Under the pieces are notes generated by a model, which searched no databases, was not told the DNA's origin, and saw nothing but the letters and a program-made list of their open reading frames with translations. Below, piece by piece: positions 32,671 to 40,094 of a stretch of DNA of 40,094 bases (position 1 is its first letter; every line of letters starts with the position of its first letter). A program made the position numbers and the translations under genes. The DNA comes from Deltaproteobacteria bacterium (GTDB lineage Bacteria > Desulfobacterota > Desulfobaccia > Desulfobaccales > 0-14-0-80-60-11): the NCBI GenBank assembly GCA_016875015.1, contig VGSJ01000021.1, positions 1 to 40,094 of the forward strand. The letters run 5' to 3'.

Positions 32671-32994
32671 CGATTTTGACCCGCCAGAGACCGCAGGTTG
32701 ACAGGCCGGTCTGGTTGTGGCATGGTGAACTTAAGTAGTAAATAAACCGGGAGGCTGGCCGCTGGGGCCGTTGGCTGAGAAGACTGGCAGCGCGAGGGTC
32801 CCGGTGTCCGAGGCGCCGGCGGCCCCCCAGGGGTCTTGACTGGGCCCGGGCTGGGCTGTTTGGGGGCGATCTTGCCGGTGCGGCGCATAGTGAGGCTCTG
32901 ACGGGGAGCCGCGCCCCGGGGCGAGGCGCGGGGGAAGTTTGGGCCTGGCGGCGGCTGCCGCCCGGTACTGAGGCTTGAGGGAGAAAGGCTCGCC
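32671..32994. other. GC-rich gap upstream of parA, nothing identified
   Basis: Together with 32484-32670 this gap is 511 bases. The half next to parA is very GC-rich, with several potential stems such as GGCGGCGGCTGCCGCC at about 32946-32961, but no gene, no parS-like site and no known RNA was recognised. A weak plus-strand promoter (TTGACA 32698-32703, CATGGT 32721-32726) is possible. Confidence 0.4.
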
Positions 32995-33756
32995 ATGAGG
33001 ACTTTTGCCATTGCAAACCAGAAGGGGGGGAGCGGCAAGACCACCACCAGCGTCAATCTGGCAGCGGCCCTGGGGGAGAAGGGCCGGCGGGTGCTGGTCA
33101 TCGACCTGGACCCGCAACATTCCACCACCGCGTGGTTCGGGATCAAAAAAGCCGGCAAGGGAGTGCTGGGGATCTTTGCGGAAAATGGCTCTATGCTTGA
33201 GCTGGTGCAGGATTCGGGGGTGGCCGGGGTGGACCTGGTGCCGTCCTCGTCCTGGCTGGTGGGGGCTGAGAAGATGCTGGCCGGGGAAGTGGGGGCCGAA
33301 ACCATTTTGCGCCGCAACCTGGACCGCCTGCCGCCGGACCGCTGGGACTACGTGCTCATCGACTGCCCGCCTACCCTGGGGGTCCTCACCGTCAACGCCC
33401 TGGTGGCGGTGGCGGAACTCCTGGTGCCGGTGGAGGCCCACGTCATGGCCCTGAGCGGCCTGGCCCAACTGCTTCAGACCGTGGAGGTGGTCCGGGACCG
33501 CCTCAACCCGGATCTGAGAGTCTCGGGCATCCTGGCCTGCCGGGTGGATTTTCGCACCCGCCACGCCCGGGAGGTGGTGGAGCAATTGCGCCAGCGGTCC
33601 GGCAGCCTGGTTTATCGCACCGTTATCCGGGAGAACATCCGGTTGGCCGAATGTCCCTCCTTCGGCCAGGCCATCACCCAATACGACGGCAAGAGCGCCG
33701 GCGCCGCGGACTATCGGGCCCTGGCCGACGAGATCATCAGCCAAGAAGGGAGTTAA
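32995..33756 (+). CDS. parA: Orphan ParA/Soj-family ATPase
   Basis: The 253 aa P-loop ATPase has the deviant Walker A KGGSGKTTT (10-18) with signature Lys10, the DLDPQHSTT block (37-45) and Walker B VLIDCPP. ParA ATPases bind non-specific DNA as ATP dimers and move or space cargo such as plasmids, chromosome origins, chemoreceptor arrays or microcompartments. No ParB gene is adjacent. Instead a small coiled-coil gene follows after 5 bases, so the pair resembles cargo-positioning systems (for example McdA/McdB or ParA-like chemoreceptor positioning) more than a plasmid partition locus. The ATG is preceded by GGGAGAAAGG. Confidence 0.93.
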   Translation: MRTFAIANQKGGSGKTTTSVNLAAALGEKGRRVLVIDLDPQHSTTAWFGIKKAGKGVLGIFAENGSMLELVQDSGVAGVDLVPSSSWLVGAEKMLAGEVGAETILRRNLDRLPPDRWDYVLIDCPPTLGVLTVNALVAVAELLVPVEAHVMALSGLAQLLQTVEVVRDRLNPDLRVSGILACRVDFRTRHAREVVEQLRQRSGSLVYRTVIRENIRLAECPSFGQAITQYDGKSAGAADYRALADEIISQEGS

Positions 33757-33761
33757 ACGAC

Positions 33762-34190
33762 ATGGCCAAACGCAGCACCATCGGCGAAAATCCCCTGGAT
33801 GCAGTCAATCAGGAAAATCCGCTGGATACCGTCGTGCCCGATCTCTCGGCGATGACCAGAACCGGCCGGGGTCAACCGGCGCCGGAGGCGCCCCCCGAGG
33901 TGCAGGCGCGCCTGGCCGAACTGGCAGCCGGCCTCAAGACGCTCTTGACCGAGGTGGCGGGGCTCAAAACCGTGGCAGGAGAAGCGGCCTCCTTGAAGGG
34001 CACGGTCGCCGGATTGCCGGGGGAATTGGCCGAGCTGCGCCGCGAGGTTGACCTTCTCAAGGCCGCGGCCGCGGCCGTCAAAGCTCTCCAGGCCGAAGTG
34101 ACGCAGCTCAAAGATGAACTGGCCCAACTCCGGGCGGCCAGCGCCGGGCCCGGTGACCTCCCCTTTTGGATGCGGGGCAAGAAGAAATAG
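33762..34190 (+). CDS. Small coiled-coil partner of ParA with tandem ENPLD motif
   Basis: The 142 aa protein has a basic N-terminus MAKRS followed by a duplicated motif ENPLDAV-NQ-ENPLDTV (residues 9-24). A Pro-rich linker leads to a coiled coil of about 85 residues (47-131) with heptad-like LAELAAGLKTL, LRREVDLLKA and LKDELAQLRA runs, then a tail PFWMRGKKK. In known ParA partners a basic N-terminal peptide stimulates the ATPase, and MAKRS would suit that. The coiled coil would join it to a cargo. The family is not recognised and the cargo is unknown. It has AAGAAGGGAG as ribosome binding site. Confidence 0.78.
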   Translation: MAKRSTIGENPLDAVNQENPLDTVVPDLSAMTRTGRGQPAPEAPPEVQARLAELAAGLKTLLTEVAGLKTVAGEAASLKGTVAGLPGELAELRREVDLLKAAAAAVKALQAEVTQLKDELAQLRAASAGPGDLPFWMRGKKK

Positions 34191-34222
34191 GGGGCCTGGG
34201 CATCGGGGCTGAACCAACTTTT

Positions 34223-34258
34223 CTCCTACCCGCTTGAACCGGGCGGGTGGGGAGTTTT
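34223..34258 (+). terminator. Terminator-like hairpin after the parA pair
   Basis: CTCC-T-ACCCGC, a 9-base loop, then GCGGGT-GG-GGAG and T4. The internal mismatch and short T run make it a moderate candidate. The rest of 34191-34514 contains the left inverted repeat of the next segment (34321-34375) and no gene. Confidence 0.5.
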
Positions 34259-34320
34259 ACGGACCCGGCTCCGGAACCGGACCTGCGCGCCGCATCTCCT
34301 TGAGTAGTAATTACCATAGA

Positions 34321-37265
34321 TAATGGTCAAGACTTCACCGGGCAACCTCGCCATCAAGGCATAATATCATCGGACAAAAAAGGATTCTGGAGATCCCCCC
34401 ACAACAGATCAATTTCGCTATGAATATGGAAGGTTTTTGGCTCGGTGATAAGTTTCGGATCAGGGCAGGTAGCACCAGGACAAGGAAAATTCCGGGTATT
34501 ATCTGCAAAGCAGTTCAGGTTGCGGCCACATCTCCTGCTTTTTCCCGGAAGCCAATACCTAAGGCCGCGGGAATCAGCAGGGCATAGCAAAGGCCTCCAA
34601 TCACCAAGGCGCAATTAATCCCCCAGGCAATGCTGATGGCTACGGTGGTGCTGGCCGCCAACACGCCGGCGATTCCATTGATGCCCCAGAACCACGGCGT
34701 CGGGTTGGGATCCACCACAGATACTAACCGCATACCGGTGGGAAAGCCGAAACCCATGAACAAGCCAGCTGGAATAATGATAGCAACGCATAGGGCACAT
34801 CTTTCCAACAAATTGGCGTGATCGTATGCGAGTAACAGTTCCGACAACCAATAGGGTAAGGTAATAAGATAGACCGCGGTTAATACGGACCAAATAATAA
34901 ACTTGAACCGGCTATCGAGGGGAAAGCGGTCGGAGATCAAGCTCCCTAATCCGGTGGTGAGAATAAGGCTAAAGAGAACCACGCTGAGGGAATAAATGGG
35001 ATGTCCCAGAAAGACACTCATCCTCTGTAATAGGCCAACTTCGACGGTCATGAAGCCAATGCCGATCAGAAAAAAGTAAGATGTGCCGGTTATGACCAAT
35101 CTGGACCCCACGTCTTTAATAGCAGGTCGCAAAGGAATGACAATAGTTATGAACACCAGCCCCAGGGAGACGATCAGGATAGTGAGGAGAGTCGCAGCTG
35201 CCATAAGATTGCCTCGCATCACTCCGGAGGGGGTCTGATGCAGCAGCATTTTGAAAACTTCCACCGGTCGATAGAACGGTAATTGGTTGAAAAAGAACGG
35301 CCGGTCGTCACTGGGCGGTTTCAGGTCTAGCTCAAAACCTTGAACATAGTGCTCCAGTTCTTTAAGACTCTTGCCTTTAAAAATAGCCTGCAAAACCTCT
35401 GATTGAGGCTGAGAATATGGGCTTATTATCACCTGATACTGGTACGCGGCTGTTGTCTTTTCCAGGGTTTCAATATCTTTAGTTGAAAAGGGGACAGGCG
35501 ATAGAAGCAGAGTAGCAATATTCTTAGCCGACGCCACGAAAATATGGCGGTTAGGTTCCTTCACCCCGAGATCCAGAAGGGTCGCGACGGCCAAACTAAT
35601 GATGCGGCCGGTTTCGTTAACCTGACCGGGAGCATACCAGCGGCTAACGGTAAAAACCCCTGTGGTCGTCAGGCGGGAAAGGAAAAGTTTCCAAGCTTCC
35701 ACCGTGTAAAGGCCATTTTCACTCAGGGTGAAAGCACCGGCGCCGGTAGCGGCCTCCGTATCGGTGAGGGTCATCTGAATAATATCAAAAGTCTCCGGGG
35801 TACGGGCGAACCAATTGCGCGCCTCATCAACGATTAATCGGACTGAATTAAGTTGGGCGAGGCCGGCAAATTCGGTAAACTCAGGTTCAGCCGTTAATAG
35901 GTGGATAAAGGCCGGGTTGATCTCGATACCGGTGATGTCCCGGAGGCCAAAAACCCAAGCGGACAGAATGTCGCGTCCACCACCGACACCAATTATGGCA
36001 GCGCGTTTTTGATTAGGCAAAAAATACCCCAGATTAGTCACATCATATTTAAAGTAACTGGCCTCTGCCACATCACCGCGGAAGCGGTACATGCTGGTGG
36101 AGGCGAACCCATCAATCTCCATATATTTTCTTTCCACTACCAGCCCTGGGGGCAATTTTGGCGAAGGCCCCCAAATTTGCGGCGCTTCCATTCTGGAATC
36201 CTTAAATATCGTCACCCTTGAGAAGGAATTCCATTTCTCCACCACCGAGGAGCTTCGGCCTTCAACCCGATCTTTAACTAAAATAGGCTGAAGCCCATAC
36301 GGAGTGAGTCCGTTACCTATCGCCAAAAGCGCCAGCAAAATAAAAATCCTTCCCTGGTTCTGAAGAAGCGAGGCCCACGGGGGTTTTGCTTCAGGGGGGG
36401 CACCGATGCCGGACCCGGCGAAAAACCAAGCGCCTGCCGCGGCAATAGCCCCCACCCAAATGACCGCGGAGGGACCGTCAGTAAAGTTGAGCAGAAATAA
36501 CACCCCCAGACAACCCACTGCCGCACCAACGAGATCAACCCCATACACCCGACCGATGGGATAGGGGCCGCGGGTAAGGGCCAAACTGATAGTGACCCCG
36601 GAAAAAAAATAAGGGACAGCCATAAACACCGCCAGTAAAACCCAGACGATGATACCGGTAATGGAGAATGTTACGGTCAACGTGAGTACCAGTTGCATGC
36701 CAAGTGACAAGACCGTAGTGATGGCAAACGCGGCGCTGAAATAAGCCAAGTCATATGACATAGTTTTTTGGGTATATTGATCGCTCTTTAAATAAATCCA
36801 GACAGAACCCGCAGTTAAACCAAACATGGCCATGCTGATAGCAAAAAAAGCCAAATGATACCATGAAATCACTGACAAGATACGTGTCTCTATCAACTGG
36901 AGCATTAACGTAGAGGAAGTGACTAAGAATACACCGGCGTAGAATTTAAAGTGCGACATCGGCAATTTCCCCCCCTTTGGACGGATTTTCCATAACAACC
37001 AAATCATGATAATGTCCACTGCGTTTGCCCCGACTCATTGGCTTGAATCCCTTCTCTCCCAAATTAATAAATTGCGTACGTTTTCGACCCAAGGCAACCA
37101 CTTTCGTGGATGCAGTAGGCAAAATGGATCTTTTGTGGTAGGACTTCCAGAATCCAGTAGTAAAATTAGCAAGAAAGCCGAACAGAATATTTTTTGAAAA
37201 CTTCTTTATGGTCAGGTGATAGTAAACCTGGGTGGAGAGGTTGCCTGGTCAAGTCTTGACCATTA
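34321..37265. mobile_element. Segment bounded by about 55-bp inverted repeats around one gene
   Basis: The left end (34321 onward, TAATGGTCAAGACTTCACC...) matches the reverse complement of the right end (37265 backward, TAATGGTCAAGACTTGACC...) at 34 of the first 39 and 45 of the first 55 bases by hand alignment. Similarity stops sharply outside 34321 and 37265. The only gene inside is the AT-richer spermidine-synthase-like membrane protein. No transposase is present and no target duplication was seen, so it could be a non-autonomous transposon or a cassette moved in trans. Confidence 0.6.
34515..36959 (-). CDS. Membrane-embedded spermidine-synthase-like protein
   Basis: The 814 aa protein has an N-terminal membrane domain of about seven helices (residues 5-225), a central soluble spermidine-synthase/methyltransferase-like Rossmann domain (about 300-560) with the nucleotide loop GVGGGRD at 324-330 and the acidic EIN at 346-348, and a second membrane domain of about seven helices. 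This is the layout of large fused SpeE-like membrane proteins common in environmental bacteria; their reaction is unknown and a polyamine role is not shown. ATG 36959 follows AGGGGGG; 20 codons upstream are open but not preferred. Codon and base use are visibly more AT-rich than in the neighbours. Confidence 0.82.
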   Translation of the reverse strand: MSHFKFYAGVFLVTSSTLMLQLIETRILSVISWYHLAFFAISMAMFGLTAGSVWIYLKSDQYTQKTMSYDLAYFSAAFAITTVLSLGMQLVLTLTVTFSITGIIVWVLLAVFMAVPYFFSGVTISLALTRGPYPIGRVYGVDLVGAAVGCLGVLFLLNFTDGPSAVIWVGAIAAAGAWFFAGSGIGAPPEAKPPWASLLQNQGRIFILLALLAIGNGLTPYGLQPILVKDRVEGRSSSVVEKWNSFSRVTIFKDSRMEAPQIWGPSPKLPPGLVVERKYMEIDGFASTSMYRFRGDVAEASYFKYDVTNLGYFLPNQKRAAIIGVGGGRDILSAWVFGLRDITGIEINPAFIHLLTAEPEFTEFAGLAQLNSVRLIVDEARNWFARTPETFDIIQMTLTDTEAATGAGAFTLSENGLYTVEAWKLFLSRLTTTGVFTVSRWYAPGQVNETGRIISLAVATLLDLGVKEPNRHIFVASAKNIATLLLSPVPFSTKDIETLEKTTAAYQYQVIISPYSQPQSEVLQAIFKGKSLKELEHYVQGFELDLKPPSDDRPFFFNQLPFYRPVEVFKMLLHQTPSGVMRGNLMAAATLLTILIVSLGLVFITIVIPLRPAIKDVGSRLVITGTSYFFLIGIGFMTVEVGLLQRMSVFLGHPIYSLSVVLFSLILTTGLGSLISDRFPLDSRFKFIIWSVLTAVYLITLPYWLSELLLAYDHANLLERCALCVAIIIPAGLFMGFGFPTGMRLVSVVDPNPTPWFWGINGIAGVLAASTTVAISIAWGINCALVIGGLCYALLIPAALGIGFREKAGDVAAT

Positions 37266-37308
37266 CGGCCAAAGTGGGCACGGGGCGAGGGCCGTCAGAA
37301 TCCAGCCC
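36960..37308. other. Gap between the SpeE-like gene and znuB
   Basis: 349 bases without a gene. The first 300 or so are AT-rich and belong to the inverted-repeat-bounded segment. At 37246-37262 there is a perfect 8-1-8 palindrome TGGTCAAG-T-CTTGACCA that forms the tip of the right inverted repeat. Confidence 0.6.
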
Positions 37309-38118
37309 TCATCGGTGGTGCAGCCAGGGGCGCAGCCCGCTGGTGAGGAGGTAGAGAACGGCCAGCACCAGGACGATGGTGGCCCCGGAAGGAAAGTCGA
37401 TGGCGTAGGACAGCATCAGGCCCCCCACCGCGGACCCCACCGCCACTCCGGTTGAGACCCATACCATGGTTTTCAGCTGCCGGGCCAGGTTCTGGGCGAT
37501 GGCCCCGGGGATCACCAGCAGCGCCGAGACCAGAATAATCCCCACCAGGTAGATGGTGACGATCACCACCAAGGCCATAATTACCAGAAAGAGATAGCGC
37601 AGGGCCTTCACCGGCACCCCGCTCACCCAGGCCATCTCCTCATCGAAACTCAGGAAGACGAGTTCCTTGAAAAAGGCCAGGATAACGGCCAAAACCCCCA
37701 CGGTGACCACCAGGATCTGCCATAGTTGTTGGGCGCCGATGGCCAGGATGTTCCCGAAGAGAAACCCGAAAACATCCACGTTATAGGCCCGGGAGAGATG
37801 CAGGAAGACCAGGCCCAGGGCCATGGAGGCCGCGAAAAAGATGCCGATGGCGGTATCTTCCTCCACCGTGGTGCGGGTCTGGGCGTACTCAATGAGCAGG
37901 GCCACCATCAGGGCAAAGCCGATGCCGGTCCACAAGGGATCGACGCCTAAGAGGAACCCCAGGGCCACCCCGCCAAAAGCCGAGTGCGAAATGCCCACCC
38001 CGATGAAAGCCATGCGCCGCAGCACCACGAAGGTGGAGAGCACCCCGCACAGCAGGCTCACCAGGATGCCCGCCACCAGGGCCCGCTGGAGAAACCCCAG
38101 GGTGAACAGATCAATCAT
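37309..38118 (-). CDS. znuB: ABC-3 type metal permease, Zn/Mn uptake
   Basis: The 269 aa inner-membrane protein has about eight hydrophobic helices and the ABC-3 family blocks VLRRMAFIGVGISHSAFGGVALG (start portion) and DEEMAWVSGVPV. It forms the channel for zinc or manganese import with the ATPase and binding protein encoded just upstream. It overlaps the znuC end by 8 bases; a GTG one codon earlier is the other start option. Metal choice between Zn and Mn cannot be made from the permease alone; the His-rich loop in the binding protein favours Zn. Confidence 0.9.
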   Translation of the reverse strand: MIDLFTLGFLQRALVAGILVSLLCGVLSTFVVLRRMAFIGVGISHSAFGGVALGFLLGVDPLWTGIGFALMVALLIEYAQTRTTVEEDTAIGIFFAASMALGLVFLHLSRAYNVDVFGFLFGNILAIGAQQLWQILVVTVGVLAVILAFFKELVFLSFDEEMAWVSGVPVKALRYLFLVIMALVVIVTIYLVGIILVSALLVIPGAIAQNLARQLKTMVWVSTGVAVGSAVGGLMLSYAIDFPSGATIVLVLAVLYLLTSGLRPWLHHR

Positions 38119-38902
38119 CACGGCTCTTCACCACCCGGTGGGGGATTTCGCCGTGAAACAGGTATTCCACCGCGCAGCCAAAGGTGCTTTCCAGCCCCAG
38201 GCGGCCGATGGGCGGGGGTTGATGCACGTGAATCCGCCGGTTGATGCAGACCACGTCGTCCATGTGGCGGGCCACGGCGCCGATGTCGTGGGACACGATG
38301 AGGACCGTGAGGTGCAGCTTTTCTCTGAGGGTATTGATCATCTCGAAGATGTCGTCCTGGACGCAGACATCCAGGGACACCGTGGGTTCGTCCAGCACCA
38401 GGATCCGGGGTTCTACGCCCAGGGCCCGGGCGATAAAGACCCGCTGCTGCTCTCCCCCGGAAAGATCGCCGATGAGCCGGTCCGCCAGATGGGAGATCCC
38501 CAGGTCCTCCAGCCGGCGCCGGGCCATTTCCCGGTCTTCCCGGCGGGGCCGTTTGAATAGGCCGATGCGGCCATAGCGGCCCATGAGCACCACGTCCAGA
38601 GCGGTGACGGGAAAGCGGGGGTTTCCCAGGGGCCGCTGGGGCAGGTAGCCCACCACGTTGCCATGATGCCGCAGCTTTTCCGGAGGTTCGCCGAAGACTC
38701 GGGCTTCGCCCCGCTGGGGCCGAATCAATCCGAGGATCACCTTGAGCAGGGTGCTTTTGCCGGCGCCGTTGGGCCCCAAGATGCCCACGTACCGGCCGGC
38801 CTCGATGGTCAGGCTGACATCCTCCAGGATCGTGACGCCGTTGAAGCTGACCCAGACCCCCTCGAGCTTAACGGCGGCTTCGCTTATCTCCGGCGCCGTC
38901 AT
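38111..38902 (-). CDS. znuC: Metal ABC transporter ATPase
   Basis: The 263 aa ATPase drives the permease. Walker A GPNGAGKST is at about 39-47, signature LSGGEQQRVFIARAL (about 145-159), Walker B LVLDEPTVSLD and the H-loop VSHD are all present. A C-terminal extension with HVHQPPPIGRLG is typical of zinc/manganese ATPases. ATGA overlap with znuA and 8-base overlap with znuB indicate one operon. Confidence 0.94.
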   Translation of the reverse strand: MTAPEISEAAVKLEGVWVSFNGVTILEDVSLTIEAGRYVGILGPNGAGKSTLLKVILGLIRPQRGEARVFGEPPEKLRHHGNVVGYLPQRPLGNPRFPVTALDVVLMGRYGRIGLFKRPRREDREMARRRLEDLGISHLADRLIGDLSGGEQQRVFIARALGVEPRILVLDEPTVSLDVCVQDDIFEMINTLREKLHLTVLIVSHDIGAVARHMDDVVCINRRIHVHQPPPIGRLGLESTFGCAVEYLFHGEIPHRVVKSRDD

Positions 38903-39942
38903 CGCAGGGCCTCATCCAGCGCCGCCAGGTTATAGCGCATCAGCTTCAGGTAATCGGAGCCGTAAGGCGGCGGGCCGCCTATGGGGTCCAGCATCAGGAC
39001 CTTCACCCCGGCCTCCTGGGCGATCACCTCCGCCATCCGGGGATTGAACTGGGGTTCGGCAAAGACCACCCTGATCCCGGAGCGGCGGACGGCGGTCACC
39101 AGGTTCTGGAGTTGGCGAGGGGTGGGTTCCCGGCCGGGAGCTTCTTCAATGACCCCGGCCTCATGCAGATTGTACCGGCGGGCGAAATAAGAGAAGGATG
39201 GATGGAAGGAAACAAAATCCCGGAGGGTCCAGGCGCGGGCATGCTGCTGAATCTCCTGGTGCAGCGCCTCCAGAGCCGCCAGATACTCCTTTAGATTGGC
39301 TTCGTATCGGGCGCGGTGGTCTGGGTCCGCCTGGATCAGGGCCCCGGCGATTTTCCGGCAGATATCCTGGACCAGCACCGGGTCCAGCCAGATGTGCGGA
39401 TTGCCGCCTAGATGGCGCTCAGGCGCGGCCTCCGTCTCGCGGTGCGAGGCCGCAGGTTTTGCGCCGGGCTGCTCACAGCCGTGATGACAGGTTTCTCGCA
39501 ACAGCTGAAGGCCCTGGGCCGCTTCCACCACCACCTGGCCTGAGTTTCCCCGGGAGCGCAACAACTTGGCCGCCCAGGGTTCCAGGCCGGCGCCGATATA
39601 CACGAACACCCGGGCCTGGGAGGCTCGGGCCATCACCGAGGGGGCCGGTTCAAACACATGGGGGCTGGCCCCCGGCGGGATCAGTACCTGGACCTGGACC
39701 AGATCGCCGCCGATTTTTTGGCAGAAGTCGCCCAGGGGCACAATGGTGGCGGCTACCAGGAGCTTGCCGGAGGGGGGCGCGGCCCCGGCCGGGGCCGCCA
39801 GGAGGGCCAGGCCCCAGGCGGCCAGGCAAGCCTGAAGGACAAAGCGCCGTAGCCGGGAACCGGTTCCAGGCCGCGGCCAGAGGCTACTTAGCTCAATCTT
39901 TAATTTTGTGACTTCGGCCTTTAAAGATTCTATGCTGTTCAT
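38899..39942 (-). CDS. znuA: Zinc-binding periplasmic protein
   Basis: The 347 aa cluster A-I binding protein has an N-terminal hydrophobic segment (about residues 35-54, ending AGAAP) preceded by an unusually long cytoplasmic stretch of about 30 residues. Metal ligands are likely the His of SPHVFEP, of NPHIWLDP and of SFHPSFSYF, plus Asp in MLDPIGG. A loop rich in Cys/His (CHHGCEQ, SHRETEAAPERH) precedes NPHIW, as in zinc-specific ZnuA. AAGGGG stands 9 bases before ATG. The gene follows a sigma-54 regulator by 25 bases on the same strand. Confidence 0.9.
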   Translation of the reverse strand: MNSIESLKAEVTKLKIELSSLWPRPGTGSRLRRFVLQACLAAWGLALLAAPAGAAPPSGKLLVAATIVPLGDFCQKIGGDLVQVQVLIPPGASPHVFEPAPSVMARASQARVFVYIGAGLEPWAAKLLRSRGNSGQVVVEAAQGLQLLRETCHHGCEQPGAKPAASHRETEAAPERHLGGNPHIWLDPVLVQDICRKIAGALIQADPDHRARYEANLKEYLAALEALHQEIQQHARAWTLRDFVSFHPSFSYFARRYNLHEAGVIEEAPGREPTPRQLQNLVTAVRRSGIRVVFAEPQFNPRMAEVIAQEAGVKVLMLDPIGGPPPYGSDYLKLMRYNLAALDEALR

Positions 39943-39967
39943 TTACCATCCCCTTAAAATATTATTA

Positions 39968-40094
39968 TCAAGTCGTCAAATGATATTTTTTCAGTTTGTA
40001 CTGGAGCAGGCTTTTGGTGATGCCCAGGAGTTCCGCGGCCCGGACCTGGACCTGGCCGCTTTTTTCCAGGGCCCGGCGGATCATCTGCTCCTCA
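39968..40094 (-). CDS. Sigma-54-dependent regulator, C-terminal end only
   Basis: The last 41 codons of a gene that continues beyond the window. The peptide contains a Fis-type helix-turn-helix (MIRRALEKSGQVQVRAAELL, then GITKSLLQYKLKKYHLTT and stop), as in NtrC-family response regulators. It ends 25 bases before znuA and could be co-transcribed with it. Confidence 0.88.
   Translation of the reverse strand, partial: EEQMIRRALEKSGQVQVRAAELLGITKSLLQYKLKKYHLTT

Noticed and set aside
39953-39972. Fur/Zur-like AT-rich box (minus strand TTGATAATAATATTTT) before znuA
   Set aside because: It lies across the stop codon of the upstream sigma-54 regulator gene and the 25-base gap, and the match to a Fur-family palindrome is only partial.

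Overview
The window is GC-rich and gene-dense and looks like a chromosomal segment from a Desulfobacterota (former Deltaproteobacteria) bacterium, perhaps near the Desulfobacca/Syntrophobacter group. That placement is inferred from gene content: ThiD-ThiN fusion, YcaO-TPR protein, archaemetzincin, sigma-54 regulators, a c-di-AMP riboswitch in front of a K+ transporter, and RND-type MacAB with a NodT-like outer-membrane factor. No rRNA, tRNA, CRISPR array or phage gene was recognised.

Layout. 180-1689 (+): an acyltransferase, then two tandem 35-36 aa membrane microproteins and a small membrane protein, preceded by a repeat-rich gap. 1729-9592 (-): a long run of closely packed genes, in transcription order tatD, yggS, radical SAM/SPASM protein, MgtC-like protein, 2-hydroxyacyl-CoA dehydratase-like subunit, its activase, a small-molecule kinase and thiDN. 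9667-12797 (+): secreted phosphodiester glycosidase, a Rossmann/Cys protein, a sensorless sigma-54 activator and a DUF1614 membrane protein. 12982-15783 (+): BamE-like protein, folC and a PfkB kinase. 15902-20701: divergent potassium-uptake locus. On the minus strand lie promoter, c-di-AMP (ydaO) riboswitch, terminator-like hairpin, microprotein and kup; on the plus strand lie ktrB and a ktrA broken by an internal deletion. 20704-23040: archaemetzincin and a convergent YcaO-TPR gene. 23041-23925: non-coding, carrying a MITE-like element. 23926-29681 (+): macA, macB and an outer-membrane factor, interrupted between macB and the outer-membrane factor by a REP-associated transposase (RAYT) with three REP hairpins and the decayed tail of a second RAYT. 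30290-32483: two secreted proteins and a truncated lipoprotein. 32995-34190 (+): orphan ParA ATPase with a small coiled-coil partner. 34321-37265: a segment bounded by about 55-bp inverted repeats that holds one AT-richer gene for a membrane spermidine-synthase-like protein. 37309-40094 (-): znuB, znuC, znuA and the C-terminus of a sigma-54 regulator that runs off the window.

The most noteworthy items are the riboswitch-controlled K+ locus with its microprotein and broken ktrA, the inverted-repeat-bounded single-gene cassette, the RAYT/REP island with a fossil copy, the paired GW...H microproteins, the ParA/ENPLD-protein pair and the short heptanucleotide arrays on both sides of thiDN. All functions are assigned by reading motifs; no database search was possible.
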